Source of the DNA: Chrysaora quinquecirrha
Taxonomy: Eukaryota > Cnidaria > Scyphozoa > Semaeostomeae > Pelagiidae
Reading direction: 5' to 3'
DNA: 64,000 nucleotides
NCBI GenBank assembly: GCA_014526335.1
Contig: JACTAT010000010.1
Span: 8,278,569 to 8,342,568 of the forward strand
The notes beneath the pieces are model-generated. The model did no database searches and was not told the origin of the DNA. It saw only the letters and a program-made list of their open reading frames with translations. This document shows positions 23,346 to 35,240 of the stretch, piece by piece. The first letter of the stretch is position 1. Every line of letters starts with the position of its first letter. Made by a program: the position numbers and the translations under genes.

Positions 23346-24508
23346 CTGTTTCTTCTGCTATTTTTATTCCACCATTATTTGCATCACTAGCCCCTCTGCG
23401 ATTTCCTTGGATTGGTCTGACAATCCTTATGGTATTGTCATTGTATCCAACGTCACTAAGGGATGGGTTATCTTGTCAATGTCCCATGCTTCTTTGCCTG
23501 CCAAAGTAATTTTCTAGGGGATCCTGGCAAAATCTTTCTGTCAGGACATATTTAACCCCATTTGCAAGAAGGTATTTGACCAACTCAATAGTTGAACTAA
23601 CTGTAATTGTAACTCTTTCATAGGTTGGCTGGGACAGAAACATTTTGCCTTCCTGCTCCTTTGAAAAATCTTCAGGCCTATTTTCGATTGACAATAGCCA
23701 ATCTAGGTATTTAAGGAAAACATCTTTCAACCAGAGAAACCTTTCCTCATCAACTGACTCGTATGGCTTGAGGAATGGCTTGCGCTTCAGCTTATGCTCC
23801 GCTGTGTTCCTCACATTCATGCAGTGGAAGAAGCCATCGAACATTGAGCAAAATTGTGCTGTATGTGTTGCTTGTTGTGGGTCAAATGCCTTTAACACCT
23901 CAGCAACAGATGATTTCAAAACTTGCACAGCCAATTTGACATTTATTCTTGAGAATAGGGTTAGCTTGATGTGCTCAGTTGTTAACTTTAGAAAAAGGTG
24001 GAGCCCGCAGTCCAAATCTTCCTTGACCAGCTGTGATATGTGGCTCCATATAATAAATTGACAATCATTCCACATCAAACGACCAGAATTTCTCTTACCA
24101 GAGAATGTCAGGCAATTCCTTGCTGTCTTCAAAAGGTGTAGAAGGTCAGCAAAAAAGTATATGTATCACCTCTCAGTCGAGTAAATGTTGTCTGTGCGAT
24201 AAGTCACCTCAACTTCATTGTTGCCATCTTCTTCACTGATGCATTCTGTACAATTTTTGGTTTGGAGAAGCACCATCACTTGTGACACCAACCACTTTGA
24301 GGTTGCATGTTAGCTCACAGATACTCACAGGTTTCCAGAAAAGTGGAAATAGTTGAATGGATGTTGCACCTTTGGTGGCAAAGTTGGCAAGAGTAAAATT
24401 CATGAGATTGACAACACTTCTTATCAAAAAAACCAATACATGTGAAGCAATTTCATCTACTTTTTTAAATGTAGGGCAATTTAATTCAATGTTGCCCAGA
24501 TCAACTTT
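23346..24508 (-). pseudogene. P-type (THAP9-like) transposase, C-terminal part, left copy
   Basis: Minus strand. The open piece 23476-24132 (218 codons) is nearly identical to 31577-32236 in the right copy and has the same hallmark, YVLTERFCQDPLENYFGRQR, near its end. It lacks one codon (KYLDWLL against KYLEDWLL). Upstream pieces at 24233-24436 match the RNase H-like region. The match to the right copy stops at about 24505 (CCCAGATCAAC). From there the Mutator-like element begins at once, so about 740 bp of the transposase coding region (to the equivalent of 33357) is deleted. Confidence 0.8.
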
Positions 24509-25967
24509 CGTAATTTATAAACAGTGAGACGACCTGAAACAACCTGAAACAAGCTGAAACCACCTGAAACCACCTGAAACGAGCCATCAAATTTGGAATC
24601 GAGGCTGAAACGACCTGAGACGACCTGCTATCTTAGCAACGAAGTGTTAAGGTCAAGGGATTTGTATTGTTCTTTACGCATTGTCACATTCTTTTCTTAT
24701 CACAATAGAAACACGTGTCAGTATCAAAGCTGCCATCCTTTCATCAGACACCTAATTTTCTGCGAAAGACAGTCTATCCAATCCATAAGGGGTCATTGGG
24801 CATGAGGGGTTATGATGATGGGCAGTTTTCCAGGTTTTTCGACACTTCGAGAGCGGTTTTACCGAGGGGCAATTCACTCCTCAGAAAGGTGTACTAGATT
24901 TTTATGAACACAAAAGGATCTTCAAGAGATTTTTGTGAAAACAATAGGTTTTCTAGCAAAGGTTTTCAAAGAATGAATCGCCCCTCAGGTTTTACGGTTT
25001 TACCTCTAAAAAGTACGTCTTTTCAATTTGTGATTTCAGTGTGGTTTAAAAGAGTTTTAACATGTAGGTCTATGCTTCAACTATTTTGGCTAAAAAATGT
25101 TTTTATGGTTTTCAAACCTCTCCCCCCTATGCCTCCATAATGGAGTTTCGGAACCAACATGTTGATCTAAAGATTTTGGCGTTAAACACAAAATTCAGAA
25201 TAAAAACAAAAAGAAAAGGCGATAAAAATCAGAAAGCCCCTGGTTATTTATTTGAAAGAGGTATGCATAAAGCTTATACCGAGGGGCAATTCACTCAAGA
25301 GTCCAGAAAAGTGTTCAACCTTCCTCCAGACAAAAATATCTCTAGCTGGAAACCTTCCTCAATTAACAATGAAAAATAGGCGTGTTTTCGGTGTGGCAAA
25401 ATATTTTCTTTTGTTCTAATGGACCTTCCTCCGGTCAATGACCGTGTAACCGTCATTTTTCCTCACTCTGAATTCACTCCTTGAAAATCTCGTACACCTT
25501 TACTGGAAGTCCTATTGTTTTCTTGGAAATTCCTTGAAAGTCCGTTTGTTTAATGAAAATCTTGTACGCCTTTTTGCAGAGTCAAATGCCCCTCGGCTTA
25601 TACAGTAAATGGGAATTCGTGGGAGAACGGCAACAACCAAATATCTTTATTGAAAATAGACTCCTCCTTTTGATCAGGAAATCGTATCAAGTCAATCAAT
25701 CAATTTTCAACAGATTAAGAACAATACCTTCCCAGATTGATGGCCGCTTTGATACTGACACGTGTTTCTATTGTGATAAGAAAAGAATGTGACAATGCGT
25801 AAAGAACAATACAAATCCCTTGACCTTAACACTTCGTTGCTAAGATAGCAGGTCGTCTCAGGTCGTTTCAGCCTCGATTCCAAATTTGACGGCTCGTTTC
25901 AGGTGGTTTCAGGTGGTTTCAGCTCGTTTCAGGTTGTTTCAGGTCGTCTCACTGTTTATAAATTACG
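24509..25967. mobile_element. Mutator-like TIR element, left copy
   Basis: Long terminal inverted repeats of about 230 bp start CGTAATTTATAAACAG at both ends and contain four or more decamers of the form CNACCTGAAA. Shared deeper TIR sequence includes AGATAGCAGGTCG and CACGTGTCAGTATCAAAG. There is no transposase; a conserved-looking 97-codon frame (25086-25379) is present in both copies but they are duplicates, not independent. In this copy neither side has the target duplication: transposase sequence with a deletion abuts the left end and satellite abuts the right end. Confidence 0.85.
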
Positions 25968-27990
25968 ACGTCTACATCGTCAACATGAATTTTGACTCCC
26001 TTTATCTCTCTATATGTGTGTATATATCGGATCCACACGTCCACATCGTCCACATGAATTTCGACTCCCTCTATCTCTCCATGTGTGTGTAAGTATCTGG
26101 TCCACACGTCCACATCGTCCACATGAATTCTGACTCCCTCTATCTCTCTATATGTTTGTGTATATATATCTGGTCCACACGTCCACATCGTCACATGAAT
26201 TTCGACTCCCTCTATCTCTCTATATGTGTGTGTATATATCTGGTCCACACGTCCACATCGTCCACATGAATTTCGACTCCCTCTATCTCTCTATATGTGT
26301 GTGTATATAACTGGTCCATATGTCCACATCGTCCACATGAGTTTCGACTCCCTCTATTTCTCTATATGTGTGTAAATATCTGGTCCACACGTCCACATCG
26401 TCCACATGAATTTCGACTCCCTCTATCTCTCTATATACTTGTGTATATATATCTGGTCCGCACGTCCACATCGTCCACATTAATTTCGACTCCCTCTATC
26501 TCTCCATGTGTGTGTAAGTATCTGGTCCACACGTCCACATCGTCCACATGAGTTTCGACTCCCTCTGTCTCTCTATATGTGTGTGTATTTATCTGGTCCA
26601 CACGTCCACATTGTGCACATGAATTTTGACTACCTGTATCTCCTTATGTGTGTGTGTATATACCTTGTCCCATCGTCCACATCAGCATGAAATTCGACCC
26701 CTCTATTTCTCTATATGTGTGTATATATCTGGTCCACACGTCTACATCGTCAACATGAGTTTGGACTCCCTCTATCTCTCTATATGTGTGTATATATCGG
26801 ATCCACACGTCCACATCGTCCACATGAATTTCGACGACCTCTATCTCTCTATATGTGCGTGTATATACCTTGTCCACATCGTCCACATCGTCCACATGAA
26901 ATTCGACCCCTCTATCTCTCCATGTGTGTGTAAGTATCTGGTCCACACGTCCACATCGTCCACATGAATTTCGACTCCTCTATCTCTCATAGTGTGTGTA
27001 TTTATCTGGTCCACACGTCCACATTGTCCACATGAATTTTGACTCCTGTATCTCCTTAGATGTGTGTGTATATACCTTGTCCCATCGTCCACATCAGCAT
27101 GAAATTCGACCCTCTATTTCTCTATATCTGTGTATATACCTGGTCCACACGTCACATCGTCAACATGAATTTTGACTCCTTTATCTCTCTATATGTGTGT
27201 ATATACGGATCCACACGTCCACATCGTCCACATGAATTTCGACTCCTCTATCTCTCCATTGTGTGTAAGTATCTGGTCCACACGTCCACATCGTCCACAT
27301 GAATTTCGACTCCTCTATCTCTCATTGTGTGTATTTATCTGGTCCACACGTCCACATCGTCCACATGAATTTCGACCCTCTATCTCTCTATATGTGTGTG
27401 TATTACTGGTCCACACGTCCACATCGTCCACATGAAATTCGACCCTCTTTTCTCTTTTGTGTGTATTTACTGGTCCACACGTCCACATGTCACATGAATT
27501 TTGACTCCTTATCTCCTATTGTGTGTATATACCTGTCCCACGTCCACATCACATGAAATTCGACCCTCTATTTCTCTATATGTGTGTGTATATACTGGTC
27601 CACATCGTCCACATCGTCCACATGAATTTCGACTCCTCTATTCTCTATATGTGTGTATATATCTGGTCCACAGTCCACATCGTCCACATGAAATTCGACG
27701 CCTCTATTTCTCTTTATGTGTTTATATACCTGGTCCACACGTCTACATCGTCAACATGAATTTTGACTCCCTTTATCTCTCTATATGTGTGTATATATCG
27801 GATCCACACGTCCACATCGTCCACATGAATTTCGACTCCCTCTATCTCTCCATGTGTGTGTAAGTATCTGGTCCACACGTCCACATCGTCCACATGAATT
27901 CTGACTCCCTCTATCTCTCTATATGTTTGTGTATATATATCTGGTCCACACGTCCACATCGTCACATGAATTTCGACTCCTCTATCTCTC
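25968..27990. repeat. 71 bp satellite array, block 2
   Basis: Same family as block 1, and long parts repeat its unit order (26107-26940 follows 20369-21230). It begins exactly at the end of the Mutator-like element (25967) and ends exactly before TCATGTGAT (27991-27999), the target duplication of that element. From about 26960 to 27700 the units carry many one- and two-base losses, unlike the rest. Confidence 0.95.
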
Positions 27991-28444
27991 TCATGTGATT
28001 CGTCACTAAAAGTATAAATTTTGCAGCAACACAATGCTTTAGAAATTTACAGCCAGCCTTGAATGCATATTTCTTGTCTATTCCACTGCAAATTACTTGA
28101 CAGTCAAGTGATCTAATCAAATTGCTGAGAGTTATGCTTTGCAAAGTTCTTTTATTGCTCAGATATACATCATGATCATGATCATCAAGCAACCAACCAA
28201 AACTCGTATTCTGAATCCAAGGCTATCATCAACATAAATTTCTGTATCTTTTTTGGCAATTTTGAGATAATCTGTCTTTTCTTCTTCTATGTACCAACCA
28301 TTGTGAAGTCTCAAATTTCTTGCTCTTATACAGAACTCATTGAATGATTTATATTTTGGTGAAGTTGTGCTTGTGGAAGCAGTTTGATGCAAATCTCTCT
28401 TCTTTTCAATTCTTCCTGCAGAATCTCTTGGCCTTGCTTGTTTT
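27991..28444 (-). pseudogene. P-type transposase exon 3, 5' part, left copy
   Basis: Matches 34756-35211 of the right copy: ASTSTTSPKYKSFNEFC, then NGWYIEEEKTDYLKIAKK. A one-base loss in an A run (near 28200) breaks the frame here and not in the right copy. It is separated from the rest of the transposase by satellite block 2. Confidence 0.65.
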
Positions 28445-28473
28445 CTTTGGAAGTAAAAAAGAAATTAAACCAA

Positions 28474-30720
28474 CACTCAAAAGAATAAAGGTGCTCAAAA
28501 AAACCCCGAAGGTTTTTTCAACAGAGTACATATATCGAACCCCTAAAGGTGGTCTGAAAAACCCTTTCAAATGGTTCTTCAAAAAACCCTTATCATGGGT
28601 TTTTCAAAAAACCCTCATGAAGGGTTTTTTGGAAATCCCTGAGGGTTTTTGAAGCACCTTTAGGGGTTCGATATATGTACTCAGGGTTTTTACAAAAAAC
28701 CCTATAAAAATGTTTTTCGGAGCACCTTCAGGGGTTTTATATCGCACCTTTAAGGTTTCGTTATATGTACTCAGGGTTTTTACCAAAAACCCTATAAAGG
28801 TTTTTCAGAGCACCTTCAGGGGTTTCATATCGCACCTCTAGGGGTTCGATATATGTACTCAGGGTTTTCTGCTGAAAACCCTAGAGAAAGGTTTTTCAGA
28901 GCACCCTCGGGGGTGTTATACCCAACCTTTTTGGGTTCGATATACCGGGGGTTTTACCAGAAGCCATAGAGCAGAAGAAGGTTTTCAAGCATTCAAGCTA
29001 TTAGCTAATAACAAAACCATATATTACTTGAAATGTGTAACATTAAACGTTAGTAAACATATCTGCTGTTAAAAAACTAAATGATTTACAATATAAATAA
29101 ATATAACAGTTACAATAAGTTACAAGCAACAAGCAAGTATTTATTTCAAGGGGCAATTTACTCCTAGGAAAATTGGTATTAAGATTCGTACGATTGCTGA
29201 AAAACAGAAATCTACGAAAAAGTCTTGGGTTTTAAAGGAAATATTGTAGCCATGCTTTTAAAGACTGAAATGGCCCTGTGAAATGTCACTCGAGCTTCAT
29301 ACAAAATTTGAAAAGGGGGCAAAATTTTGTTCAAAGTAGCAACTTCTCTACGCAAAATGCAGTCGAATACGGTATCCAAATTTTAGTTAAACTTAAGTTG
29401 ACAAGCAGAGATTCATAACTTTTTGTCGTTGTTGAAGTTATTTTTTCAAGTTAAAGAAGTCTCGTCAGCCTTGATTATACTTAACGTTCAGAGTCTCTAG
29501 AATTAAGACTGAAACATTGGCACATCCAATACTTAAAAGTTTCTGTTAGCAAATCTTGAATGTGTGCTTGCATGTAAAAATCAGCGATAGTCCTACAAAC
29601 ACATCTTCATCTTCTAGAGCTGCAGTCCAATCCCAGTCCAATGCACACCTACAAAAAGAACACTCCTTTAGTTCAATATTTCAAGTTTTAAAGACATTGC
29701 GCGCAAATTATCAATAAAGCTCTTCTGTATTTTACCTTAGAAATTACATGACTGATACAGACTAAGCATTGAAAATACATAAGTAAGTCATTCTTTAATA
29801 ACTACACAGGAGAATCCCAGTATACTTGGCCATGATATAACGAATTTCGCTACTCAATGAAGTGTAGAATGTCTTGTCCCTGGAATAACTAATTCTCTAC
29901 AAACAAATAAATTTTCCAGGTGAAACCTTGTGAAAAGAACTTCCGACATAAAGAACATTCTGGTGGTGCCCTTGCCTGTGGCATATCACAACAGATATAA
30001 TTCAGACCTGGATTGCATGGTCAGAAAAGCGTACGGTACCAGTGCTCTCGTATTTTCCCCTCTCTTTTCTTTGTTTCTTATTTTCGACTGCCTGTGGCCC
30101 TTTTAGTCTTAGGTACCCCGGGTACGGGTAACAAGGGCATCTTTCATGCTGTTTGTAACAGCGTTGGTTTTTTACGACCCCAAACCCTAACTGACAGTTT
30201 TTTTGTACATTCTTTCCTCCACTTTGTAGCTTATGCATAGAAATTTAAAGTCAAAGAATTTGGAAGCAAATTCCAGGAAAAAAAAACAGATTTGTCACAG
30301 GATACAAAAATTTGAAGGGGGTAAGAAACACCCTCGGTAGGATAAGGGTTAAAAACACAGCATTTACTCTTGGTTTAGAAAGTTTAAAATGAATTTATTT
30401 CTTTGAAATTTGAACAATTTTTGCTGATCAAAAGTCATAAAAATTTGAGTTGCCAGGACCGAGCCCCTTGGAAAAATTTAACTTTGTTGTAGATAAGAAT
30501 TTGAAAATTTGAAACAGATATTAACTGTCAGAGCCTAAAAACTTGCCCCCTTGTACTTGTAGGCTGGGCAAACGAAAAAACTAGCTTGAAGGCTGACAGT
30601 GATAGCTTTTTCTGTAACATGCCTACTCTATACCTTTTGTAGGCAAAGAAAGTTAGGATAGAGAGGCTACACTTATTTTTAATAAGCAACTGGACTTTTG
30701 TCCAGCCCTCAAGAGTTGCT
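28474..30720. mobile_element. Hairpin-repeat element, left copy, truncated by duplication
   Basis: Starts CACTCAAAAGAATAAAG after TTAAACCAA as in 35241. The first 450 bp are tandem units of roughly 90 bp, each with AACCCT/AGGGTT hairpins and GGGGTTCGATATATGTACTC. The rest (28950-30720) has no recognised coding sequence. The right end is missing because the duplication ends at 30720. Confidence 0.75.
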
Positions 30721-31430
30721 ACAGAATGCTGTGTTCAAAAACATCTAAAGAAGTGCTTCAATGGTGTTGGGTCAAGAATTTGCAAACCATGTTCTTTCTC
30801 ACTTAAATGACTCAACTACCTTTCAAGAGCCTGATAAGTTAGATGAAGCAGCAGTCAACCAGTTCTCTGACAAAGAAATTGCCATTGTCAACTATTTAAG
30901 TGGATATATATTAAGCAAATTTTATTGAAGAATACGAAGTTCAAAGAAATGGAACACCATTGGTAGTCAGCAATGTCTTATTATCTTGATGGCTGGCAAA
31001 AGTGATGGTGAAGCTGTCACAAGGGAAAAGAATGAAGCATTAGTAAATACAGAGGAGGACTTTGGAAAATACAGCCACAGTTTCAAGACATTTTCCTTAT
31101 TATAGAGTCAAAGTTCAGGTATTACACTAAACATACTGTTTCCAAAATCGACAGCAAAGATTTGCTTTCACGATTGGTGATGAACAGTTTGGTAAGGACA
31201 AATTATTCTGAAATTTGCAGCAAAACAGAAAACATCTCAAAGAAACAGCACTAAATCTACTTTAACATCTGCTGCTCCTTTACATCAGAGTTAGAAGTTT
31301 TTCATTTGCAAAAGATAAGATGAAGAGGCATAAACAAGAAGTGAAAAAAACAAAGACAAAATCTTTTAGGATCGTATTGAAAAAAAAGTCAAATTCAGAT
31401 ACCAAACTTGATTTGTAAGGCTTACTAACA
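30721..31430 (+). pseudogene. C-terminal part of a mobile-element protein, right copy
   Basis: The plus strand encodes, with one TGA and small shifts, LLQNAVFKN, SMVLGQEFANHVLSHLND, DKEIAIVNYLSGYILSKFY, then after about 300 bp YIRVRSFSFAKDKMKRHK and TKSFRIVLKKS before a stop near 31430. An aromatic 'VRSFSFAKD' segment followed by lysines is a C-terminal pattern I associate with uncharacterised cnidarian mobile-element proteins. It overlaps tail-to-tail with the end of the P-type transposase (minus strand), so the two genes converge. The family is not assigned. Confidence 0.45.
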
Positions 31431-33357
31431 ACAATTGTTACCTTTTCTGTTTCTTCTGCTATTTTTATTCCACCATTATTTGCATCACTAGCCCCTCTGC
31501 GATTTCCTTGGATTGGTCTGACAATCCTTATGGTATTGTCATTGTATCCAACGTCCCTAAGGGATGGGTTATCTTGTCAATGTCCCATGCTTCTTTGCCT
31601 GCCAAAGTAATTTTCTAGGGGATCCTGGCAAAATCTTTCTGTCAGGACATATTTAACCCCATTTGCAAGAAGGTATTTGACCAACTCAATAGTTGAACTA
31701 ACTGTAATTGTAACTCTTTCATAGGTTGGCTGGGACAGAAACATTTTGCCTTCCTGCTCCTTTGAAAAATCTTCAGGCCTGTTTTCGATTGACAATAGCC
31801 AATCTTCTAGGTATTTAAGGAAAACATCTTTCAACCAGAGAAACCTTTCCTCATCAACTGACTCGTATGGCTTGAGGAATGGCTTGCGCTTCAGCTTATG
31901 CTCCGCTGTGTTCCTCACATTCATGCAGTGGAAGAAGCCATCGAACATTGAGCAAAATTGTGCTGTATGTGTTGCTTGTTGTGGGTCAAATGCCTTTAAC
32001 ACCTCAGCAACAGATGATTTCAAAACTTGCACAGCCAATTTGACATTTATTCTTGAGAATAGGGTTAGCTTGATGTGCTCAGTTGTTAACTTTAGAAAAA
32101 GGTGGAGCCCGCAGTCCAAATCTTCCTTGACCAGCTGTGATATGTGGCTCCATATAATAAATTGACAATCATTCCACATCAAACGACCAGAATTTCTCTT
32201 ACCAGAGATTGTCAGGCAATTCCTTGCTGTCTTCAAAAGGTGTAGAAGGTCAGCAAAAAAGTATATGTATCACCTCTCAGTCGAGTAAATGTTATCTGTG
32301 CGATAAGTCACCTCAACTTCATTGTTGCCATCTTCTTCACTGATGAGGTGCTTGTGCATTCTGTACAATTTTTGGTTTGGAGAAGCACCATCACTTGTGA
32401 CACCAACCACTTTGAGGTTGCATGTTAGCTCACAGATACTCACAGGTTTCCAGAAAAGTGGAAATAGTTGAATGGATGTTGCACCTTTGGTGGCAAAGTT
32501 GGCAAGAGTAAAATTCATGGGATTGACAACACTTCTTATCAAAAAAACCAATACATGTGAAGCAATTTCATCTCCTTTTTTAAATGTAGGGCAATTTAAT
32601 TCAATGTTGCCCAGATCAACATATCCAATGAAGTCTCCAGTGTGCTTTTCCCACACAAGGTTCTCCTGAATTTTCATTTCATCGTGAATGAGAATTACAA
32701 AGCGTTCAGCTTCTGAAAAATCTTTAACTTTGAGGCATAGTTCCTTTCTCGCATCTTTATTAAATCCTTGCTTGGGCATTATATAATTTTTGTAATCTCC
32801 GAGCCTTCTACGGCTTGGCAAAATTAGAAAGCCAGTGTTTTGTCTTCTCATCATATCGAATGTCATCATAGGCAGCAGGGGACTATGCAGCAAGACTTAT
32901 GCAATATCATATAATAAGTGAATGGTATCTTATGCCACCTTTCGTAGTTTTCAAATACTTCTGTTGTTGTTGCCAAAACAGCTTCATAAATGGACGCATG
33001 CTTGTTTCGTCAACAGAAGACATAGTTGTTTCAAAGTCACCATTCAAACTGTCACTAACTGGCAAAGACTTTTTCTCAATTTCTTTTTTCGCTGTTTCAA
33101 TTTCTTGTTTTAGCAATTTGTTTTCAAGCCTGTATTCTTGTAGAGCAAGCTTTACCTTTTGTGGGTTTGTATTGGAGATAGGAGCATTTGGCTTTGCGGG
33201 TAGGATCTCTTCTTCACTTTTTTTCACAAACTTTTTTGTTTCTTTTGCTTCAGATTTTAAACAGACATTGCATTTGCCTTTGATGGCTTCATTCGTTAAA
33301 ACCTCACATGTAGGGGGACTATAAAATTAAGTCTCAGTCAGTGGATGATCATGTGAT
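31390..33357 (-). pseudogene. P-type (THAP9-like) transposase, main body
   Basis: Transposases of this family cut and paste P-type elements using an RNase H-like fold. Reading right to left: CNVCLKSEAKE, a Lys/Glu-rich coiled coil (33227-33060), MRPFMKLFWQQQQKYLK and GGIRYH (to 32907), then an RNase H-like core in 32893-32270 with the acidic motif IHDEMKIQENLVW and VGVTSDGASPNQKLY. Last comes 31577-32236 with RKPFLKPYESVDEERFLWLK and the hallmark TERFCQDPLENYFGRQR. The final part, DNPSLRDVGYNDN, runs to about 31390. Breaks: TAA at about 33330, a frameshift and stops around 32880-32910, TGA at 32270, TGA after SMGH (31577). Confidence 0.85.
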
Positions 33358-34755
33358 CGTAATTTATAAACAGTGAGACGATCTGAAACGACCTGAAACA
33401 AGCTGAAACCACCTGAAACCACCTGAAACGAGCCGTCAAATTTGGAATCGAGGCTGAAACGACTTGAGACGACCTGCCATCTTAGCAACGAAGTGTTAAG
33501 GTCAAGGGATTTGTATTGTTCTTTACGCATTGTCGCATTCTTTTCTTATCACAATAGAAACACGTGTCAGTATCAAAGCGGCCATCCTTTCATCAGACAC
33601 CTAATTTTCTGCGAAAGACAGTCTATCCAATCCATAAGGGGTCATTGGGCATGAGGGGTTATGATGATGGGCGGTTTTCCGGGTTTTTCGACACTTCGAG
33701 AGCGGTTTTACCGAGGGGCAATTCACTCCACAGAAAAGTGTACGAGATTTTTATGAAAACAAAAGGATTTCTAGCAAAGGTTTTCAAAGAATGAATCGCC
33801 CCTCAGGTTTTACGGTTTTACCTCTAAAAAGTACGGCTTTTCAATTTGTGATTTCGGTGTGGTTTAAAAGAGTTTTAACATGTAGGTCTACGCTTCAACT
33901 ATTTTGGCTAAAAAATGTTTTTATGGTTTTCAAACCTCTCCCCCCTATGCCTGCATAATGGAGTTTCGGAACCAACATGTTGATCTAAAGAATTTGGCGT
34001 TAAACACAAAATTCAGAATAAAAACAAAAAGAAAAGTCGAAAAAAATCAGAAAGCCCTTGGTTATTTATTTGAAAGAGGTACGCATAAAGCTTATACCGA
34101 GGGGCAATTCACTCAAGAGTCCAAAAAAGTGTTCAACCTTCCTCCAGACAAAAATATCTCTAGCTGGAAACCTTCCTCAATTAACAATGGAAAATAGACG
34201 TATTTTCGGTGTGGCAAAATATTTTCTTTTGTTCTAATGGACTTTCCTCCGGTCAATGACCGTGTAACCGTAATTTTTCCTCCCTCTCAATTCACTCCTT
34301 GAAAATCTCGTACACCTTTACTGGAAGTCCAATTGTTTTCTTGGAAATCCCTTGAAAGTCCGTTTGTTTAATGAAAATCTCGTACGCCTTTTTGCAGAGT
34401 CAAATGCCCCTCGGCTTATACAGTAAATGGGAATTCGTGGGAGAACGGCAACAACCAAATATCTTTATTGAAAATAGACTCCTCCTTTTGATCAGGAAAT
34501 CGCATCAAGTCAATCAATCAATTTTCAACAGATTACGAACAATACCTTCCCAGATGGATGGCCGCTTTGATACTGACACGTGTTTCTATTGTGATAAGCT
34601 AAGAATGCGACAATGCATAAAGAACAATACAATTCCCTTGACCTTAACACTTCGTTGCTAAGATAGCAGGTCGTCTCAGGTCGTTTCAGCCTCGATTCCA
34701 AATTTGACGGCTCGTTTCAGGTTGTTTCAGGTCGTCTCACTGTTTATAAATTACG
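33358..34755. mobile_element. Mutator-like TIR element with perfect 9 bp target duplication
   Basis: Same element as 24509-25967, about 1.4 kb, with ends CGTAATTTATAAACAG. It is flanked by TCATGTGAT at 33349-33357 and again at 34756-34764, a perfect 9 bp target duplication inside exon 3 of the transposase. Long TIRs with a 9 bp TSD are the Mutator (MULE) signature. Subterminal decamers CNACCTGAAA repeat with one helical turn spacing. No transposase is encoded. Confidence 0.88.
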
Positions 34756-35211
34756 TCATGTGATTCGTCACTAAAAAGTATAAATTTTGCAGCAACACAA
34801 TGCTTTAGAAATTTACAGCCAGCCTTGAATGCATATTTCTTGTCTATTCCACTGCAAATTACTTGACAGTCAAGTGATCTAATCAAATTGCTGAGAGTTA
34901 TGCTTTGCAAAGTTCTTTTATTGCTCAGATATACATCATGATCATGATCATCAAGCAACCAACCAAAAACTCGTATTCTGAATCCAAGGCTATCATCAAC
35001 ATAAATTTCTGTATCTTTTTTGGCAATTTTGAGATAATCTGTCTTTTCTTCTTCTATGTACCAACCATTGTGAAGTCTCAAATTTCTTGCTCTTATACAG
35101 AACTCATTGAATGATTTATATTTTGGTGAAGTTGTGCTTGTGGAAGCAGTTTGATGCAAATCTCTCTTCTTTTCAATTCTTCCTGCAGATTCTCTTGGCC
35201 TTGCTTGTTTT
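34756..35211 (-). pseudogene. P-type transposase exon 3, 5' part
   Basis: After an acceptor (CTTCCAAAG on the minus strand) exon 3 starts at 35211 and reads KQARPRESAGRIEKKRDL, then SPKYKSFNEFCIRARNLR, and continues open to SDESH, where the Mutator-like element interrupts it at the target duplication. Joining to exon 2 needs one base from this side, and the phase fits. The piece lies between the THAP domain and the coiled coil of the same protein. Confidence 0.7.
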
Positions 35212-35240
35212 CTTTGGAAGTAAAAAAGAAATTAAACCAA

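Larger units (their letters stand above)
22712..30720. repeat. Left copy of a 6.76 kb tandem duplication, rearranged
   Basis: Apart from a roughly 740 bp loss and a 2 kb satellite gain, this interval matches 30812-37484 at about 99 percent. Its right end (30720, CAAGAGTTGCT) abuts 30721, the start of the right copy, as expected for a head-to-tail tandem duplication of 30721-37484. Its first 91 bp are missing where satellite block 1 joins at 22711/22712. Confidence 0.85.

Noticed and set aside
23645..24061. 138-codon plus-strand frame opposite the transposase (and its twin at 31746-32165)
   Set aside because: Antisense shadow of the P-type transposase, which has recognisable family motifs.
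19788..28034. Dozens of 60-154 codon frames on both strands in the satellite (repeating SICVYI, HVHIVHMNFD and similar)
   Set aside because: They follow from the repeat period and lack of stops in the unit; both strands are open in the same place and the frames drift with unit length.
33904..34197. 97-codon frame in the Mutator-like element, present in both copies
   Set aside because: The copies are parts of one recent duplication, so conservation is not independent evidence. No domain is recognised.
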